Assembly: GCA_031271265.1 (NCBI GenBank)
Contig: JAISWB010000027.1
Coordinates: 1-47,790, forward strand
Direction of reading: 5' to 3'
Length of the DNA stretch: 47,790 nucleotides
DNA from: Desulfovibrio sp.
Lineage (GTDB): Bacteria; Desulfobacterota; Desulfovibrionia; Desulfovibrionales; Desulfovibrionaceae
The position numbers and the translations under genes were made by a program. Within the stretch, counting starts at the first letter, position 1. Each line of letters begins with the position of its first letter. Under the pieces are notes generated by a model. That model did no database searches, was not told the origin of the DNA, and saw only the letters and a program-made list of their open reading frames with translations. Below, piece after piece: positions 34,340 through 42,751 of this stretch.

Positions 34340-35224
34340 ATGCTGCTGCAAGGCGCGTTTACGGCGCTCGTCACCCCTTTCCGTAACGGGAAGGTGGATG
34401 AGGAAGCGTTCAGACGGCATATCGAAACACAGATACGCGAAGGCATCGACGGCCTCGTGCCCTGCGGCACGACCGGAGAATCCGCCACCCTCTCCCATGA
34501 GGAACACAGGGAGGTCATACGCATCTGTATAGATCAGGCCGAGGGCCGCGTGCCGGTCATAGCCGGCGCCGGCTCCAACAACACCAGGGAAGCCGAGGAA
34601 CTGATCCGCTTTGCGCACGAAGCCGGCGCGGATGCCGTCCTGTTGATCGCGCCTTACTACAACAAGCCGTCCCAGGAAGGCCTGTACGCGCATTTCAAGG
34701 CCCTGGACGCCGCCGCCCCCATCCCGGCCGTACTCTATAACGTGCCGGGGCGTACCGGCGTGAACATAGCGCCCGAAACCATGGCCCGCATCTTCAAGGA
34801 TCTGACCAACGTGATCGGCGTCAAAGAGGCAACGGGCAACCTCATTCAGGTTTCCGACATCATCGAGCAGTGCGGAGAAGGCTTTTCACTGCTCTCCGGC
34901 GACGATTTCACCGTGCTCCCCACGCTGGCCCTGGGCGGCAAAGGCGTTATTTCCGTCATCGGCAACATCGCCCCGCGCGCAGTACACGAAATGTGTGCCG
35001 CATGGTTCGCCGGCAACATCGCCGAAGCAAGACGCCTGCACTACGAACTCGCACCTCTGTGCCGGGCCTGTTTTCTGGAAACCAACCCGGTACCCGTCAA
35101 AACGGCGCTCGGGCTGCTCGGTCAAATCGACGATTACAGCACGCGCCTGCCCCTGGCTCCCCTTGTTCCGGCCAATGAGGCGCGCCTGAAGGATATCCTG
35201 CGGGCCTGCGGCTACAAACTCTAG
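34340..35224 (+). CDS. dapA: 4-hydroxy-tetrahydrodipicolinate synthase
   Basis: A 294-residue TIM-barrel lyase that condenses pyruvate with aspartate semialdehyde in lysine and diaminopimelate synthesis. The Schiff-base Lys162 is in GVKEATG, Tyr133 in LYNVPGRTG, and the triad Thr pair in CGTTGES (43-47). Length and the N-terminal GAFTALVTPF are canonical, so it is DapA rather than a sialic-acid or 2-keto-sugar aldolase relative, although those share the fold. GGAGGAGAGCC precedes the ATG. Strong hairpins follow the stop. Confidence 0.95.
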   Translation: MLLQGAFTALVTPFRNGKVDEEAFRRHIETQIREGIDGLVPCGTTGESATLSHEEHREVIRICIDQAEGRVPVIAGAGSNNTREAEELIRFAHEAGADAVLLIAPYYNKPSQEGLYAHFKALDAAAPIPAVLYNVPGRTGVNIAPETMARIFKDLTNVIGVKEATGNLIQVSDIIEQCGEGFSLLSGDDFTVLPTLALGGKGVISVIGNIAPRAVHEMCAAWFAGNIAEARRLHYELAPLCRACFLETNPVPVKTALGLLGQIDDYSTRLPLAPLVPANEARLKDILRACGYKL

Positions 35225-35248
35225 TGTTTGCTTTTGCAGGCAAACCCT

Positions 35249-35284
35249 GCAAAACCCGGAGGGTTTTGCGCCGCCGGAGGCGGC
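35249..35284 (+). terminator. Hairpins behind dapA
   Basis: GCAAAACCC-GGA-GGGTTTTGC (35249-35269, perfect 9-bp stem) and GCCGCC-GGA-GGCGGC (35270-35284) lie back to back with the same GGA loop. A third stem CGGCGGTA/TACCGCCG spans 35291-35316. No U-run follows, so termination strength is uncertain. Confidence 0.5.
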
Positions 35285-35426
35285 GTGAGTCGGCGGTAAA
35301 ACGTGATCTACCGCCGCCGATCCTGTAAGAACGACCGAATTTTCCCGCGCATCAGCCCTTTTTTTTCGAGGTCTGCATCAGCATCTGCCCGATGTCGCCG
35401 CGCGCGCTCACGGCATACGAGACACC

Positions 35427-36386
35427 ATGATTTCACACTATACTCCCGCTCATCTGCTCCTTTTCCTGGTCGGCGTCGTCGTCTGCCTGATCGTCGACCT
35501 GCGCGCCCACGGCAAAGACGAGGCGGTTTCCGCCGCAAGCGCCCTGCGCTGGTCCCTGTTCTGGATAGGGCTGGCCATGCTGTTCGCCGTGTATATTTTC
35601 GCGACCAACGGCACGGACGACGCGGCCCTGTTCCTGGCCGGCTACGGATTGGAAAAATCCCTGTCCGTGGACAATCTCTTCGTCATCATGGCCATTGTCT
35701 CCTCCTTTGCCGTCAAGGAAGAATACCTGCACAGGGTGCTGTATTACGGCATAATCGGGGCGTTGGTGCTGCGTCTGGTGTTCGTCGCCGCGGGCACATC
35801 CCTGTTCGCCGTTCTCGGGCCGTACGCCATGACCGTTTTCGGTATTTTCGTCCTCTGGTCGGCTTGGAAAATGTGGCAGGAAAGCAAAAAAGAGCATGTG
35901 GAGATTGAAGATTACAGCAATCACTGGTCCGTGGCCTGGACGAGGCGGTTTTTTCCGGTTCACAACAAGATGTCCGGGCACGACTTTTTCGTCCGGGTAC
36001 GGGAAGGGACGCGGGAAGTCCGCAAGGCCACGCCGCTTTTCCTCTGCCTGGTCGTCGTGGAAATCTCGGACATCATGTTCGCCTTTGATTCCGTGCCCGC
36101 GGTCATCGCCATCACCCACGACCCGTTCCTGGTTTACACCAGCAATGTTTTCGCAATTCTGGGGCTGCGTTCCCTGTACTTCCTGCTTGAGGCGGCCAAA
36201 GGCAAGCTTTCCCGCCTGAATCAGGCCGTGATCATAATCCTCGTGTACGTCGGCCTCAAAATGCTGCTCGACGCCTCCGGCCTGCTGCATCTGCCGCCCC
36301 TGGTCGGGCTGGCCGTTGTCGTATTTTTCCTGTCCGGAGGTATAGCGGCCTCATACCTGTGGCCGGCAAAGGAAAGAAAGGATTGA
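35427..36386 (+). CDS. TerC/Alx-family integral membrane protein
   Basis: A 319-residue membrane protein with about nine helices. The two family signatures with acidic residues in the membrane are present: LEKSLSVDNLFV and EISDIMFAFDSVPAVIAIT, then SNVFAILGLRSLYFLL. TerC/Alx proteins are linked to Mn2+ efflux, pH or tellurite response and to metal loading of exoenzymes; the specific role here is unknown. The ribosome site is weak (GAGACACC). I looked upstream for a yybP-ykoY manganese riboswitch and could not identify one. GC content and direction match the neighbouring housekeeping genes. Confidence 0.9.
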   Translation: MISHYTPAHLLLFLVGVVVCLIVDLRAHGKDEAVSAASALRWSLFWIGLAMLFAVYIFATNGTDDAALFLAGYGLEKSLSVDNLFVIMAIVSSFAVKEEYLHRVLYYGIIGALVLRLVFVAAGTSLFAVLGPYAMTVFGIFVLWSAWKMWQESKKEHVEIEDYSNHWSVAWTRRFFPVHNKMSGHDFFVRVREGTREVRKATPLFLCLVVVEISDIMFAFDSVPAVIAITHDPFLVYTSNVFAILGLRSLYFLLEAAKGKLSRLNQAVIIILVYVGLKMLLDASGLLHLPPLVGLAVVVFFLSGGIAASYLWPAKERKD

Positions 36387-36468
36387 AGCGCGCGGGGCGC
36401 TCCCGCGCTCCTTGCCCGAAGGTTTTGAACTGTAAGCTATACTGAACGGATATGCAGGAGGAAGAACC

Positions 36469-37470
36469 GTGATTGTGTCGAACACCAAAGAAGCTCCCAC
36501 AGGTAATCTGGCCCTTGACCTGGTGCGGGTCACGGAAGCCGCCGCTCTGGCCTCCGCACGCTGGCTCGGACGCGGCGAAAAGGAAGCGGGCGATCAGGCC
36601 GCGGTCGACGCCATGCGCCTGATCTTCAACACCCTGAACATCAACGGCACCGTAGTGATCGGAGAAGGGGAAAAGGACGAAGCCCCCATGCTCTTCAACG
36701 GCGAGAAGCTCGGCACGGGCGACGGTCCCCGGCTGGATATCGCCGTGGACCCGGTCGAAGGCACAAACCTGCTGGCTTTCGGCCGCCCCAACGCCATCTG
36801 CGTGGCCGGCGCCGCCGCGGCCGGGAGCATGTACAATCCGGGCCCCAGCTTTTACATGCGCAAGCTGGTCGTGCCGAGCGCGGCCGCCGATGTCGTGGAC
36901 ATCGACGCCCCGGTGCCGGATACCCTGCACAAGGTGGCCAAGGCGCTGAACAAGGACGTGGACGACCTGGTGGTCTTTGTGCTGGACAAACCCCGGCATC
37001 AGCTTCTTATCCGGAAAATCCGCGAAACCGGGGCACGCATCCAACTGCACACCGACGGCGACGTCAGCGGCGCGTTGATGGCCGTCGACCCGAGGTCGGA
37101 AGTGGATATGATGATGGGTACCGGGGGAACGCCCGAAGGCGTGCTGGCGGCCTGCGCCATCAAGGGCATGGGGGGCAGGATACTGGCGCGTCTGGACCCG
37201 CAGTCCTATGTGGAAAAGGACGCCATTCTGCAAGCGGGCCTGGATCTGCGCGACGTACTGACCACCGACAGTATGATAAAAAGCGACGACGTGTACTTTG
37301 CGGCTACCGGCATTTCAGGCGGCACTTTCCTCCAAGGCGTCAAATACATCGGCGGCGGCGCCGTGACCCATTCCCTCGTCATCCGCGGCAAGACGGGAGG
37401 ACTGCGTTACATTGAAGCCCATCACAACTTCGACAAGCTGATGAAAATCAGCGCCGTGAACTACGACTGA
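36469..37470 (+). CDS. glpX: Fructose-1,6-bisphosphatase, class II
   Basis: A 333-residue gluconeogenic enzyme that removes the C1 phosphate of fructose 1,6-bisphosphate. The metal-binding motifs GEGEKDEAP and DPVEGTN, the substrate loop GDVSGALMAV and the GTGGTPEGVLAACAIK segment identify the GlpX class. It starts at GTG 36469 behind AGGAGG. GlpX is monocistronic here, with strong hairpins after it facing serS. Confidence 0.96.
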   Translation: MIVSNTKEAPTGNLALDLVRVTEAAALASARWLGRGEKEAGDQAAVDAMRLIFNTLNINGTVVIGEGEKDEAPMLFNGEKLGTGDGPRLDIAVDPVEGTNLLAFGRPNAICVAGAAAAGSMYNPGPSFYMRKLVVPSAAADVVDIDAPVPDTLHKVAKALNKDVDDLVVFVLDKPRHQLLIRKIRETGARIQLHTDGDVSGALMAVDPRSEVDMMMGTGGTPEGVLAACAIKGMGGRILARLDPQSYVEKDAILQAGLDLRDVLTTDSMIKSDDVYFAATGISGGTFLQGVKYIGGGAVTHSLVIRGKTGGLRYIEAHHNFDKLMKISAVNYD

Positions 37471-37586
37471 GGAAATACCGGAGAATCCGTGTTCCGCCCC
37501 AAACCCTGCCGGGGTCGTATTCCGGGCAGGGCGAAGAATACGAAAATTTTCTTATAATGTTCAGCCTTGCGCTGCCCGGGCCGACT

Positions 37587-37650
37587 CCCCTTATCGGGGG
37601 TCAGCCTGAATCGTCTAAAGGTCGGACCTTTCACCCCGGCGAGTCCGGGG
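37587..37650. terminator. Convergent terminator region between glpX and serS
   Basis: Three symmetrical elements lie in the 212-base gap: CCCC-TTATC-GGGG (37587-37599), the palindrome AAAGGTC-G-GACCTTT (37617-37631), and CCCCGG-CGAGT-CCGGGG (37634-37650). They can fold on either strand. Confidence 0.55.
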
Positions 37651-37682
37651 TATCGGCCCTACACCTCTTCAAACGGCATACC

Positions 37683-38972
37683 TCAGTGCTTCCCGGCGTC
37701 CGCCCGCAGGACGGTCAGCCCGTCCATATAGGGATGCAGGGCTTTCGGCAGGCGCACGCTGCCGTCCTCCTGCTGCCCGTTTTCCAGAAGCGCCGCCAGC
37801 GTGCGTCCCACGGGCAGCCCTGAACCGTTCAACGTGTGGAGGTATTCCGGCTTGCCCCCGCCCGCCGGCCTGAAGCGCAGATCGGCGCGCCGGGCCTGAA
37901 AGTCCCCGCAGTTGGAACAGGAGGATATCTCTCTGTAGCAGTTCTGTCCCGGCAGCCACACCTCCAGATCATAGGTCTTGGTCGCGGCAAACCCCATGTC
38001 TCCCGTACACAGAATGATGACCCTGTAGGGGAGTTCCAGGCGGCGCAACAGGTCTTCGGCATGGCCGCGCATGAGTTCCAGTTCCGCGAAGGAACGGTCG
38101 GGACGGACGCAACGTACCATTTCCACCTTGGTGAACTGGTGCATGCGGATGAGCCCGCGCGTGTCCTTGCCGTGGCTTCCGGCCTCGGAGCGGAAGCAGG
38201 GCGTCTGGGCGGTAAAGGCCAGGGGCAGCAGAGCCTCGTCCAGTATCTCGCCTGCGTACATCGTGGTAAGAGGTACCTCTGCTGTAGGAATAAGCCAGTA
38301 ATCCCAGTCTGTTATACGGAAAAGGTCGGCGGCGAACTTGGGCAGGTTGCCGGTGCCGGTCATGGTTTTGCTGTTCACCAGCAAGGGCGGCAGGATTTCC
38401 GTATAGCCGTGCCCGCGCGTATGCACGTCGAGGAAGAAATTGACCAGGGCACGTTCCAGGCGCGCCGCCCAGGCGCGGTACAGGACGAAGCGGCTGCCCG
38501 CCAGCTTGGCGCCGCGTTGAAAATCCAGGCCGCCGAGTCTTTCGCCCAGTTCCCAATGCTCTTTGGGTGTAAAATTGAAAACAGGCGGCTCGCCGTTGCG
38601 CGCCACCTCGGGATTGTCGTTTTCGTCCCTGCCCACGGGTACGCTCTCGTGCGGGAGATTGGGAACTTCCAACATCCAGGCGTCCACTTCATCCTGGACC
38701 GCGTCCAGATCCCGCTCCAGTTCCCTGATCCCGGCATTGACCGAAGCCATACGTTCCACGAGTTCCCCGGCATCGTCGCCCCGGCGTTTGCGGGCGGCCA
38801 CTTCGGACGACACGGCATTGCGCTCCCGGCGCAGTTCTTCCGATGCGGCTATCAAGGCGCGGCGGTTTTCATCCAGACGCGCAAAGACGGCTGTATCCAC
38901 ATGCGAGCCGCGCGCTTCCAGCGCTTTGCGCACCCTCTCCGCGTCGTGCCGCAAAATTTTTATATCCAGCAT
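37683..38972 (-). CDS. serS: Seryl-tRNA synthetase
   Basis: A 429-residue class II synthetase. The N-terminal long antiparallel coiled coil (about residues 25-105) that grips the tRNA-Ser variable arm is clear. Motif 2 ([21 protein letters not shown]) and motif 3 ([17 protein letters not shown]) are intact. It charges tRNA-Ser and also tRNA-Sec. ATG 38972 with GAGGAGAAAAGC upstream starts the conserved MLDIKILR; the frame is open further upstream but not conserved. Confidence 0.96.
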   Translation of the reverse strand: MLDIKILRHDAERVRKALEARGSHVDTAVFARLDENRRALIAASEELRRERNAVSSEVAARKRRGDDAGELVERMASVNAGIRELERDLDAVQDEVDAWMLEVPNLPHESVPVGRDENDNPEVARNGEPPVFNFTPKEHWELGERLGGLDFQRGAKLAGSRFVLYRAWAARLERALVNFFLDVHTRGHGYTEILPPLLVNSKTMTGTGNLPKFAADLFRITDWDYWLIPTAEVPLTTMYAGEILDEALLPLAFTAQTPCFRSEAGSHGKDTRGLIRMHQFTKVEMVRCVRPDRSFAELELMRGHAEDLLRRLELPYRVIILCTGDMGFAATKTYDLEVWLPGQNCYREISSCSNCGDFQARRADLRFRPAGGGKPEYLHTLNGSGLPVGRTLAALLENGQQEDGSVRLPKALHPYMDGLTVLRADAGKH

Positions 38973-39505
38973 GCTTTTCTCCTCTTTCAAACCCGCTCCG
39001 CGCAAGACAACATACCCCGGCGGACCGTCGGACCCGCGCACCGGCGTTTCGACCCGCGCAACGCGCAAACAAACGCACGTTACCGGGGAGTTCGGCGTTG
39101 CCCGGTCCGCCCACGCGCAACGCGCAACGGAACATACACTCCGGCACGGGAAAGTTCCAGATACATCATGCCGGAAACGCGAATTTTCCCGTTGCGCCCG
39201 CCCCGGCGTCGAGACGCTGTTTGTATTTTCAGCGAAGGCGGCATTACAATCTTGCGTCCGCTACAAAAAATGTCGCCTGCCCGGCGTCAACGCTCTGACG
39301 ACAAGCGGCAGGCACATCGCAGGCAACTGCCGGAAGCGCCGCGTCTCCCTGTCCGGAAATTTCTATGAATGCTGCGCGCAGCAAGGCAACCCCGAATGCC
39401 GGCAAGAATATTGCATACTTTTTTCCGCGCGGGTTGTTTCTGCCGCACAAGGCGGAAACATCCAGATGGTAAACGCGCATACGGAAACAAAATCAGGAGG
39501 CTCAG
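38973..39505. other. 533-base divergent region between serS and the YbjQ-like gene
   Basis: The region must hold the promoters of both genes. It contains repeated CGCGCAACGCGCAA units (39056-39069 and 39114-39127) and GACCCGCGCA repeats (39031, 39051). Short frames are present on both strands, but none is convincing as a gene. Confidence 0.5.
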
Positions 39506-39880
39506 ATGTTTTTTCTGCTCGGCGGCGACAAAAAAAAGAAAGACAGGCAACCAGGCAGATCGGAAAATATTGAGCGCGTCAAGGAAATTTTTCAGTCCGG
39601 ACGTTTCCCCGTGGTAACCACCCAATGCCTGGACGACAATCGCAGGGTAGGCAGGGTGCTGGGCCTTGTGGCATGCCGCGGTTACGATTCCGAGCAGACG
39701 TTTTTCGGCATGGCCGCCAGGGCAGTGAACAAGGGTGCCCACGCCATTATCGGCTACCAGGAAAACGTGGCCTTTCACCCTGACGGCAGCAAATTTTTCA
39801 CTTGCTACGGCACGGCCGTGCAGTGCGAAACCCCGCCCCCGCAGCGTAGGGCGCTCCCGGAATACCCGGAAAGCGCCTGA
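39506..39880 (+). CDS. YbjQ-like (UPF0145-type) small protein
   Basis: A 124-residue soluble protein. From about residue 35 it shows the alternating strand-helix-strand pattern VVTTQCLDD, GLVACRGYDSEQ, an alpha helix MAARAVNKGAHAIIGYQ, and FTCYGTAVQ at the end, as in YbjQ/UPF0145 proteins. The first 20 residues are Lys-rich (GGDKKKKDRQ) and the last 20 are Pro-rich. The ATG follows CAGGAGG. Function of this family is not established. The N-terminal part resembles a short cytosolic extension rather than a signal peptide. Confidence 0.55.
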   Translation: MFFLLGGDKKKKDRQPGRSENIERVKEIFQSGRFPVVTTQCLDDNRRVGRVLGLVACRGYDSEQTFFGMAARAVNKGAHAIIGYQENVAFHPDGSKFFTCYGTAVQCETPPPQRRALPEYPESA

Positions 39881-40043
39881 TTCGGATTTCGGATAAGAAT
39901 TGCGTCCTGCAGTTTTTATCTGTAAACTGCGGTGAGAACGCGGTCGCGCCTTGCCTCGCCTCACGAAATGCGAAGCATTTCGCCGCGGCTTCCCTGTCGC
40001 GGATTCCGATTCTATGTCGGCATCGGAATAAACAGGAGGACAC
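39881..40043. repeat. Spacer with second copy of GGATAAGAATTGC module and a hairpin
   Basis: CGGATAAGAATTGC (39890-39903) and TTTTTATCTGTA (39913-39924) repeat the module seen at 8937-8981. Here the second half forms GCAGTTT-TTATCTGT-AAACTGC (39909-39930), a 7-bp stem that may terminate the upstream gene. Confidence 0.5.
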
Positions 40044-41570
40044 ATGCTGATGCGCAACAAAAAAACAGCGGCTGCGCTGCTCGGCGCGATCATCATCGCA
40101 GCCGGCTTTTTTCTCGTCCCCTCCTTTCTGGAAAAGCAAACGGAATCCCGCACAGCCGAATTTCTGAAAAGTATTCCCGGTAACGTACGCGCACAATCCG
40201 TCAAAGCCGACTTTTGGAATGCGGAAGTCGTCCTCGATGGCGTAACGGGTACGGGAAAACGCCCGGACGGAGGCGATTTTACCTTTGAGGCCGGGGAACT
40301 TCTCGTCGGGGACATCAAGTCCGGCAGTCTCTCCGCGTCCGGCCCGGTCCCCCTGCTCGGCCGGTTCCGGGCCAAGGATCTTAAGATCCGGGCGGATATC
40401 GTCCTGCCCGAGCTGGGGCAGCCCATGACGCAGACGTTTACCGTCGCCGAACTGGGGCTGCGGGACCTCAGCGGCGACCTGAAGCGCCTGACCCAAGCCT
40501 ACAATGCGGGGCAGGGCGAGTTTATCGACGCCCTTGCAACCTGCCGCGCAGGCAATGTCGTCATGAACGGCTACGCCGTCAATACGGGGCTGGGTACCTT
40601 GGGTTCGGCCCGCGCTGTGCTGGAGTCCTTTACCGGCCGGGATATGAGCCTGCTGAGTACAGGCCCTTGGGAACTGCGCGGTTTCAAAATGAGCGCTCTC
40701 GGCATGGATCTCGTATCCATGGAAAGTATGAGGACGGCATCCGGTTCCATCCCGAATATGTATCAATATATGATGGTTATGCAGCAGGAACTGGAACAGG
40801 GGAGAGACGGGCGCGCAGTGATCCCGGATCTGGTGCAGGCCCTGAAAACAAGCCCTATCGTGCTGCGGGGCATGGAATGCGAGGGCATTTCCCTGCCTCT
40901 GAATCTTCCGGCCGAAAAGCGACTGCGCATCGCCAGGACAAGCACGGACGTGACCTTGGATGCGCGCGGTCTAAAGATGCGCATCGCTCTTTACGGGTTG
41001 AGCATCCCGCCGGACCTGCTCGCCGGACTCCTTCCCCATGCAGCCGAATTCGCAACGGCATACGGAAAAAAGCTGGAGATTGAGGCTGTCGTTGATTTGG
41101 ACGGCACGCTGGAAGAAAAAGAAGGCACTCTCAACCTGAACGCATTTTCCCTGGCGGACCCGGCTCTGGTCTCTTTTGAATCGTCCGGCACGTTGGCCTT
41201 TACCCTCAGGGAGGGGAGAGCGGGGGGCCTGGAGGGTTTGCTGTTGTCCGGAGCGGAACTGTTTCTCAAAAATTGCCGCATGACGCTTGAGGACATCAAC
41301 CTGATCGACACCGTGTTCGCCGGCAGCGGGGATAAAGCCGCGGCGCGCGCGGCGGCCGCCGCCATGCTGAAGAGCCTGGTCGAAGGCGAAAGCAGCGGGC
41401 TTTTGAGCAAAGTGCTGAACGGCTCGGCGCAACTCGTTGCCGCGCCGGGCAAGCTGACGGTCACGGTAAGCCCGGCCCTTCCTTTGCCGCTGCTGTCGCC
41501 GGATTTTCCGGATGAACAGGATCTGCGCCGTCTGGACGCCGGCGCCGCTGTGGAATACACCCCCCGCTGA
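40044..41570 (+). CDS. Uncharacterised membrane-anchored protein (508 residues)
   Basis: I do not recognise this gene with certainty. One N-terminal helix (about residues 9-29) anchors a large extracytoplasmic part of mixed strands and helices without cysteine pairs or enzyme motifs. The pattern of short strands (DFTFEAGELLVGDIKSG, LRDLSGDLKRLTQ) recalls DUF945/AsmA-like envelope proteins, but the likeness is weak. The C-terminal third includes an Ala-rich helix (AAARAAAAAMLKSL). RBS AGGAGG precedes ATG 40044; a second ATG lies two codons in. It stands alone, between the YbjQ-like gene and convergent rlmN. Confidence 0.75.
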   Translation: MLMRNKKTAAALLGAIIIAAGFFLVPSFLEKQTESRTAEFLKSIPGNVRAQSVKADFWNAEVVLDGVTGTGKRPDGGDFTFEAGELLVGDIKSGSLSASGPVPLLGRFRAKDLKIRADIVLPELGQPMTQTFTVAELGLRDLSGDLKRLTQAYNAGQGEFIDALATCRAGNVVMNGYAVNTGLGTLGSARAVLESFTGRDMSLLSTGPWELRGFKMSALGMDLVSMESMRTASGSIPNMYQYMMVMQQELEQGRDGRAVIPDLVQALKTSPIVLRGMECEGISLPLNLPAEKRLRIARTSTDVTLDARGLKMRIALYGLSIPPDLLAGLLPHAAEFATAYGKKLEIEAVVDLDGTLEEKEGTLNLNAFSLADPALVSFESSGTLAFTLREGRAGGLEGLLLSGAELFLKNCRMTLEDINLIDTVFAGSGDKAAARAAAAAMLKSLVEGESSGLLSKVLNGSAQLVAAPGKLTVTVSPALPLPLLSPDFPDEQDLRRLDAGAAVEYTPR

Positions 41571-41600
41571 ACACCGGCGCGCCCAAGCGCCGGCAGGCCC

Positions 41601-41710
41601 CGCGTACGGCCGCAAGCGCCGTTATGCCGTTGCGCGCCGGAAAGCCTGCTGTCCATGACGGCCGACGACGCGGCCGCGTACGGTCGCAAGTGCCGTTATG
41701 TCGTTGCGCG
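41601..41710. repeat. Pair of 36-base direct repeats at the rlmN 3' end
   Basis: CGCGTACGG-CGCAAG-GCCGTTATG-CGTTGCGCG occurs at 41601-41636 and 41675-41710 with four differences. The second copy contains the rlmN stop codon, so the first looks like a duplicated gene end. Confidence 0.65.
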
Positions 41711-42751
41711 GGGGGCCGAACGAAGCTGCCCGCAGGCGGCCAGGATATCCGAACCTTTGCTTTTGCGGATGGTGGCCGTGATATGCCGCCTGCGCAAATG
41801 TTCCTCGAAGGCTGCGGCGCGTTGCCCGTCGGGCGCGCGGTACGGCGCTCCTTCCGCCGGATTGTAGAGAATGAGGTTTAGTTTGCCTTTTACGCGGGAC
41901 ATCAGGGCAGCGAGTTCCGCGGCTTCGGCAGGCGAATCGTTCACGCCCCCCAGCAGCAGGTATTCAAAGGTCAGCCGCTCGCGCGCCCGCAAGGGATACA
42001 CGCGCAACAGGGATATCAGGGATTCCAGGGGAAAACGCGCGGCCGCCGGCATGAGTCGGGCGCGCAACGTCTGGTTGGGCGCATGCAGGGACACGGCAAG
42101 ATAGGCTTGCCCGGATGCGCCCAGCACCTTGAGTCCCTGCTCCACTCCGCAGGTGGAAACCGTGATGCGGCGGGGAGAAAAAGCCGGACCGCTTTCGCTG
42201 TTCAGTATCTTCAGGCTGCGCATGAGCGCGTCCAGGTTCAGCAGCGGCTCGCCCATGCCCATGAACACCAGGTTGCGCAACTGCGCCTCCGGGGAAACGC
42301 CCGCGAGGTATTCCCGCGCGACATGCACCTGCCCGAGAATTTCCGCCGTACTCATGTTGCGGACAAAGCCCATGGCCCCCGTGCTGCAAAAGGTACAGCC
42401 CATCGGACAGCCCACTTGGCAGGACAGGCAAAGGGTCAGGCGTTCTTTGCCCTCGCGCGATGCGGAGGGGATGAGCACGCTTTCCACGCTTTCGCCGTCC
42501 GCCAGACGCAACAGCAATTTGACCGTGCCGTCCGCCGCGGTCAGGGTACGCACGATTTCGGGCCTGCTTACGCAGGCGTGTCTTTCGAGTTCGGCGCGGA
42601 AGGAACGGGCCAGGTCGCTCATTGCGGCAAAGTCGCGTTCGCCTTTGGCCCAAACCCATTTCCAGAGCTGGCGCGCGCGGAAGGGGGCCTGCCCCAGCGC
42701 GCGGACAAAACGCTCCAGTTCGTCCGCGTCAAGGTTCAACAAATCAGTCAT
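41696..42751 (-). CDS. rlmN: Dual-specificity RNA methyltransferase RlmN
   Basis: A 351-residue radical-SAM enzyme that methylates C2 of A2503 in 23S rRNA and A37 in some tRNAs. The cluster-binding cysteines are CQVGCPMGCTFC (Cys115, 119, 122), followed by MGMGEPLLN. The acceptor Cys (STCGVEQG) and the C-terminal catalytic Cys (ILAACGQL) are both present. The ATG overlaps the stop of the CoA-ligase gene upstream (ATGA). Confidence 0.96.
   Translation of the reverse strand: MTDLLNLDADELERFVRALGQAPFRARQLWKWVWAKGERDFAAMSDLARSFRAELERHACVSRPEIVRTLTAADGTVKLLLRLADGESVESVLIPSASREGKERLTLCLSCQVGCPMGCTFCSTGAMGFVRNMSTAEILGQVHVAREYLAGVSPEAQLRNLVFMGMGEPLLNLDALMRSLKILNSESGPAFSPRRITVSTCGVEQGLKVLGASGQAYLAVSLHAPNQTLRARLMPAAARFPLESLISLLRVYPLRARERLTFEYLLLGGVNDSPAEAAELAALMSRVKGKLNLILYNPAEGAPYRAPDGQRAAAFEEHLRRRHITATIRKSKGSDILAACGQLRSAPRATT

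Noticed and set aside
35225..35426. yybP-ykoY manganese riboswitch expected before an Alx/TerC gene
   Set aside because: The motif's conserved loops are not visible, only terminator-like stems behind dapA.
37836..39368. 510-codon plus-strand frame opposite serS
   Set aside because: Antisense to serS, no recognisable domain.
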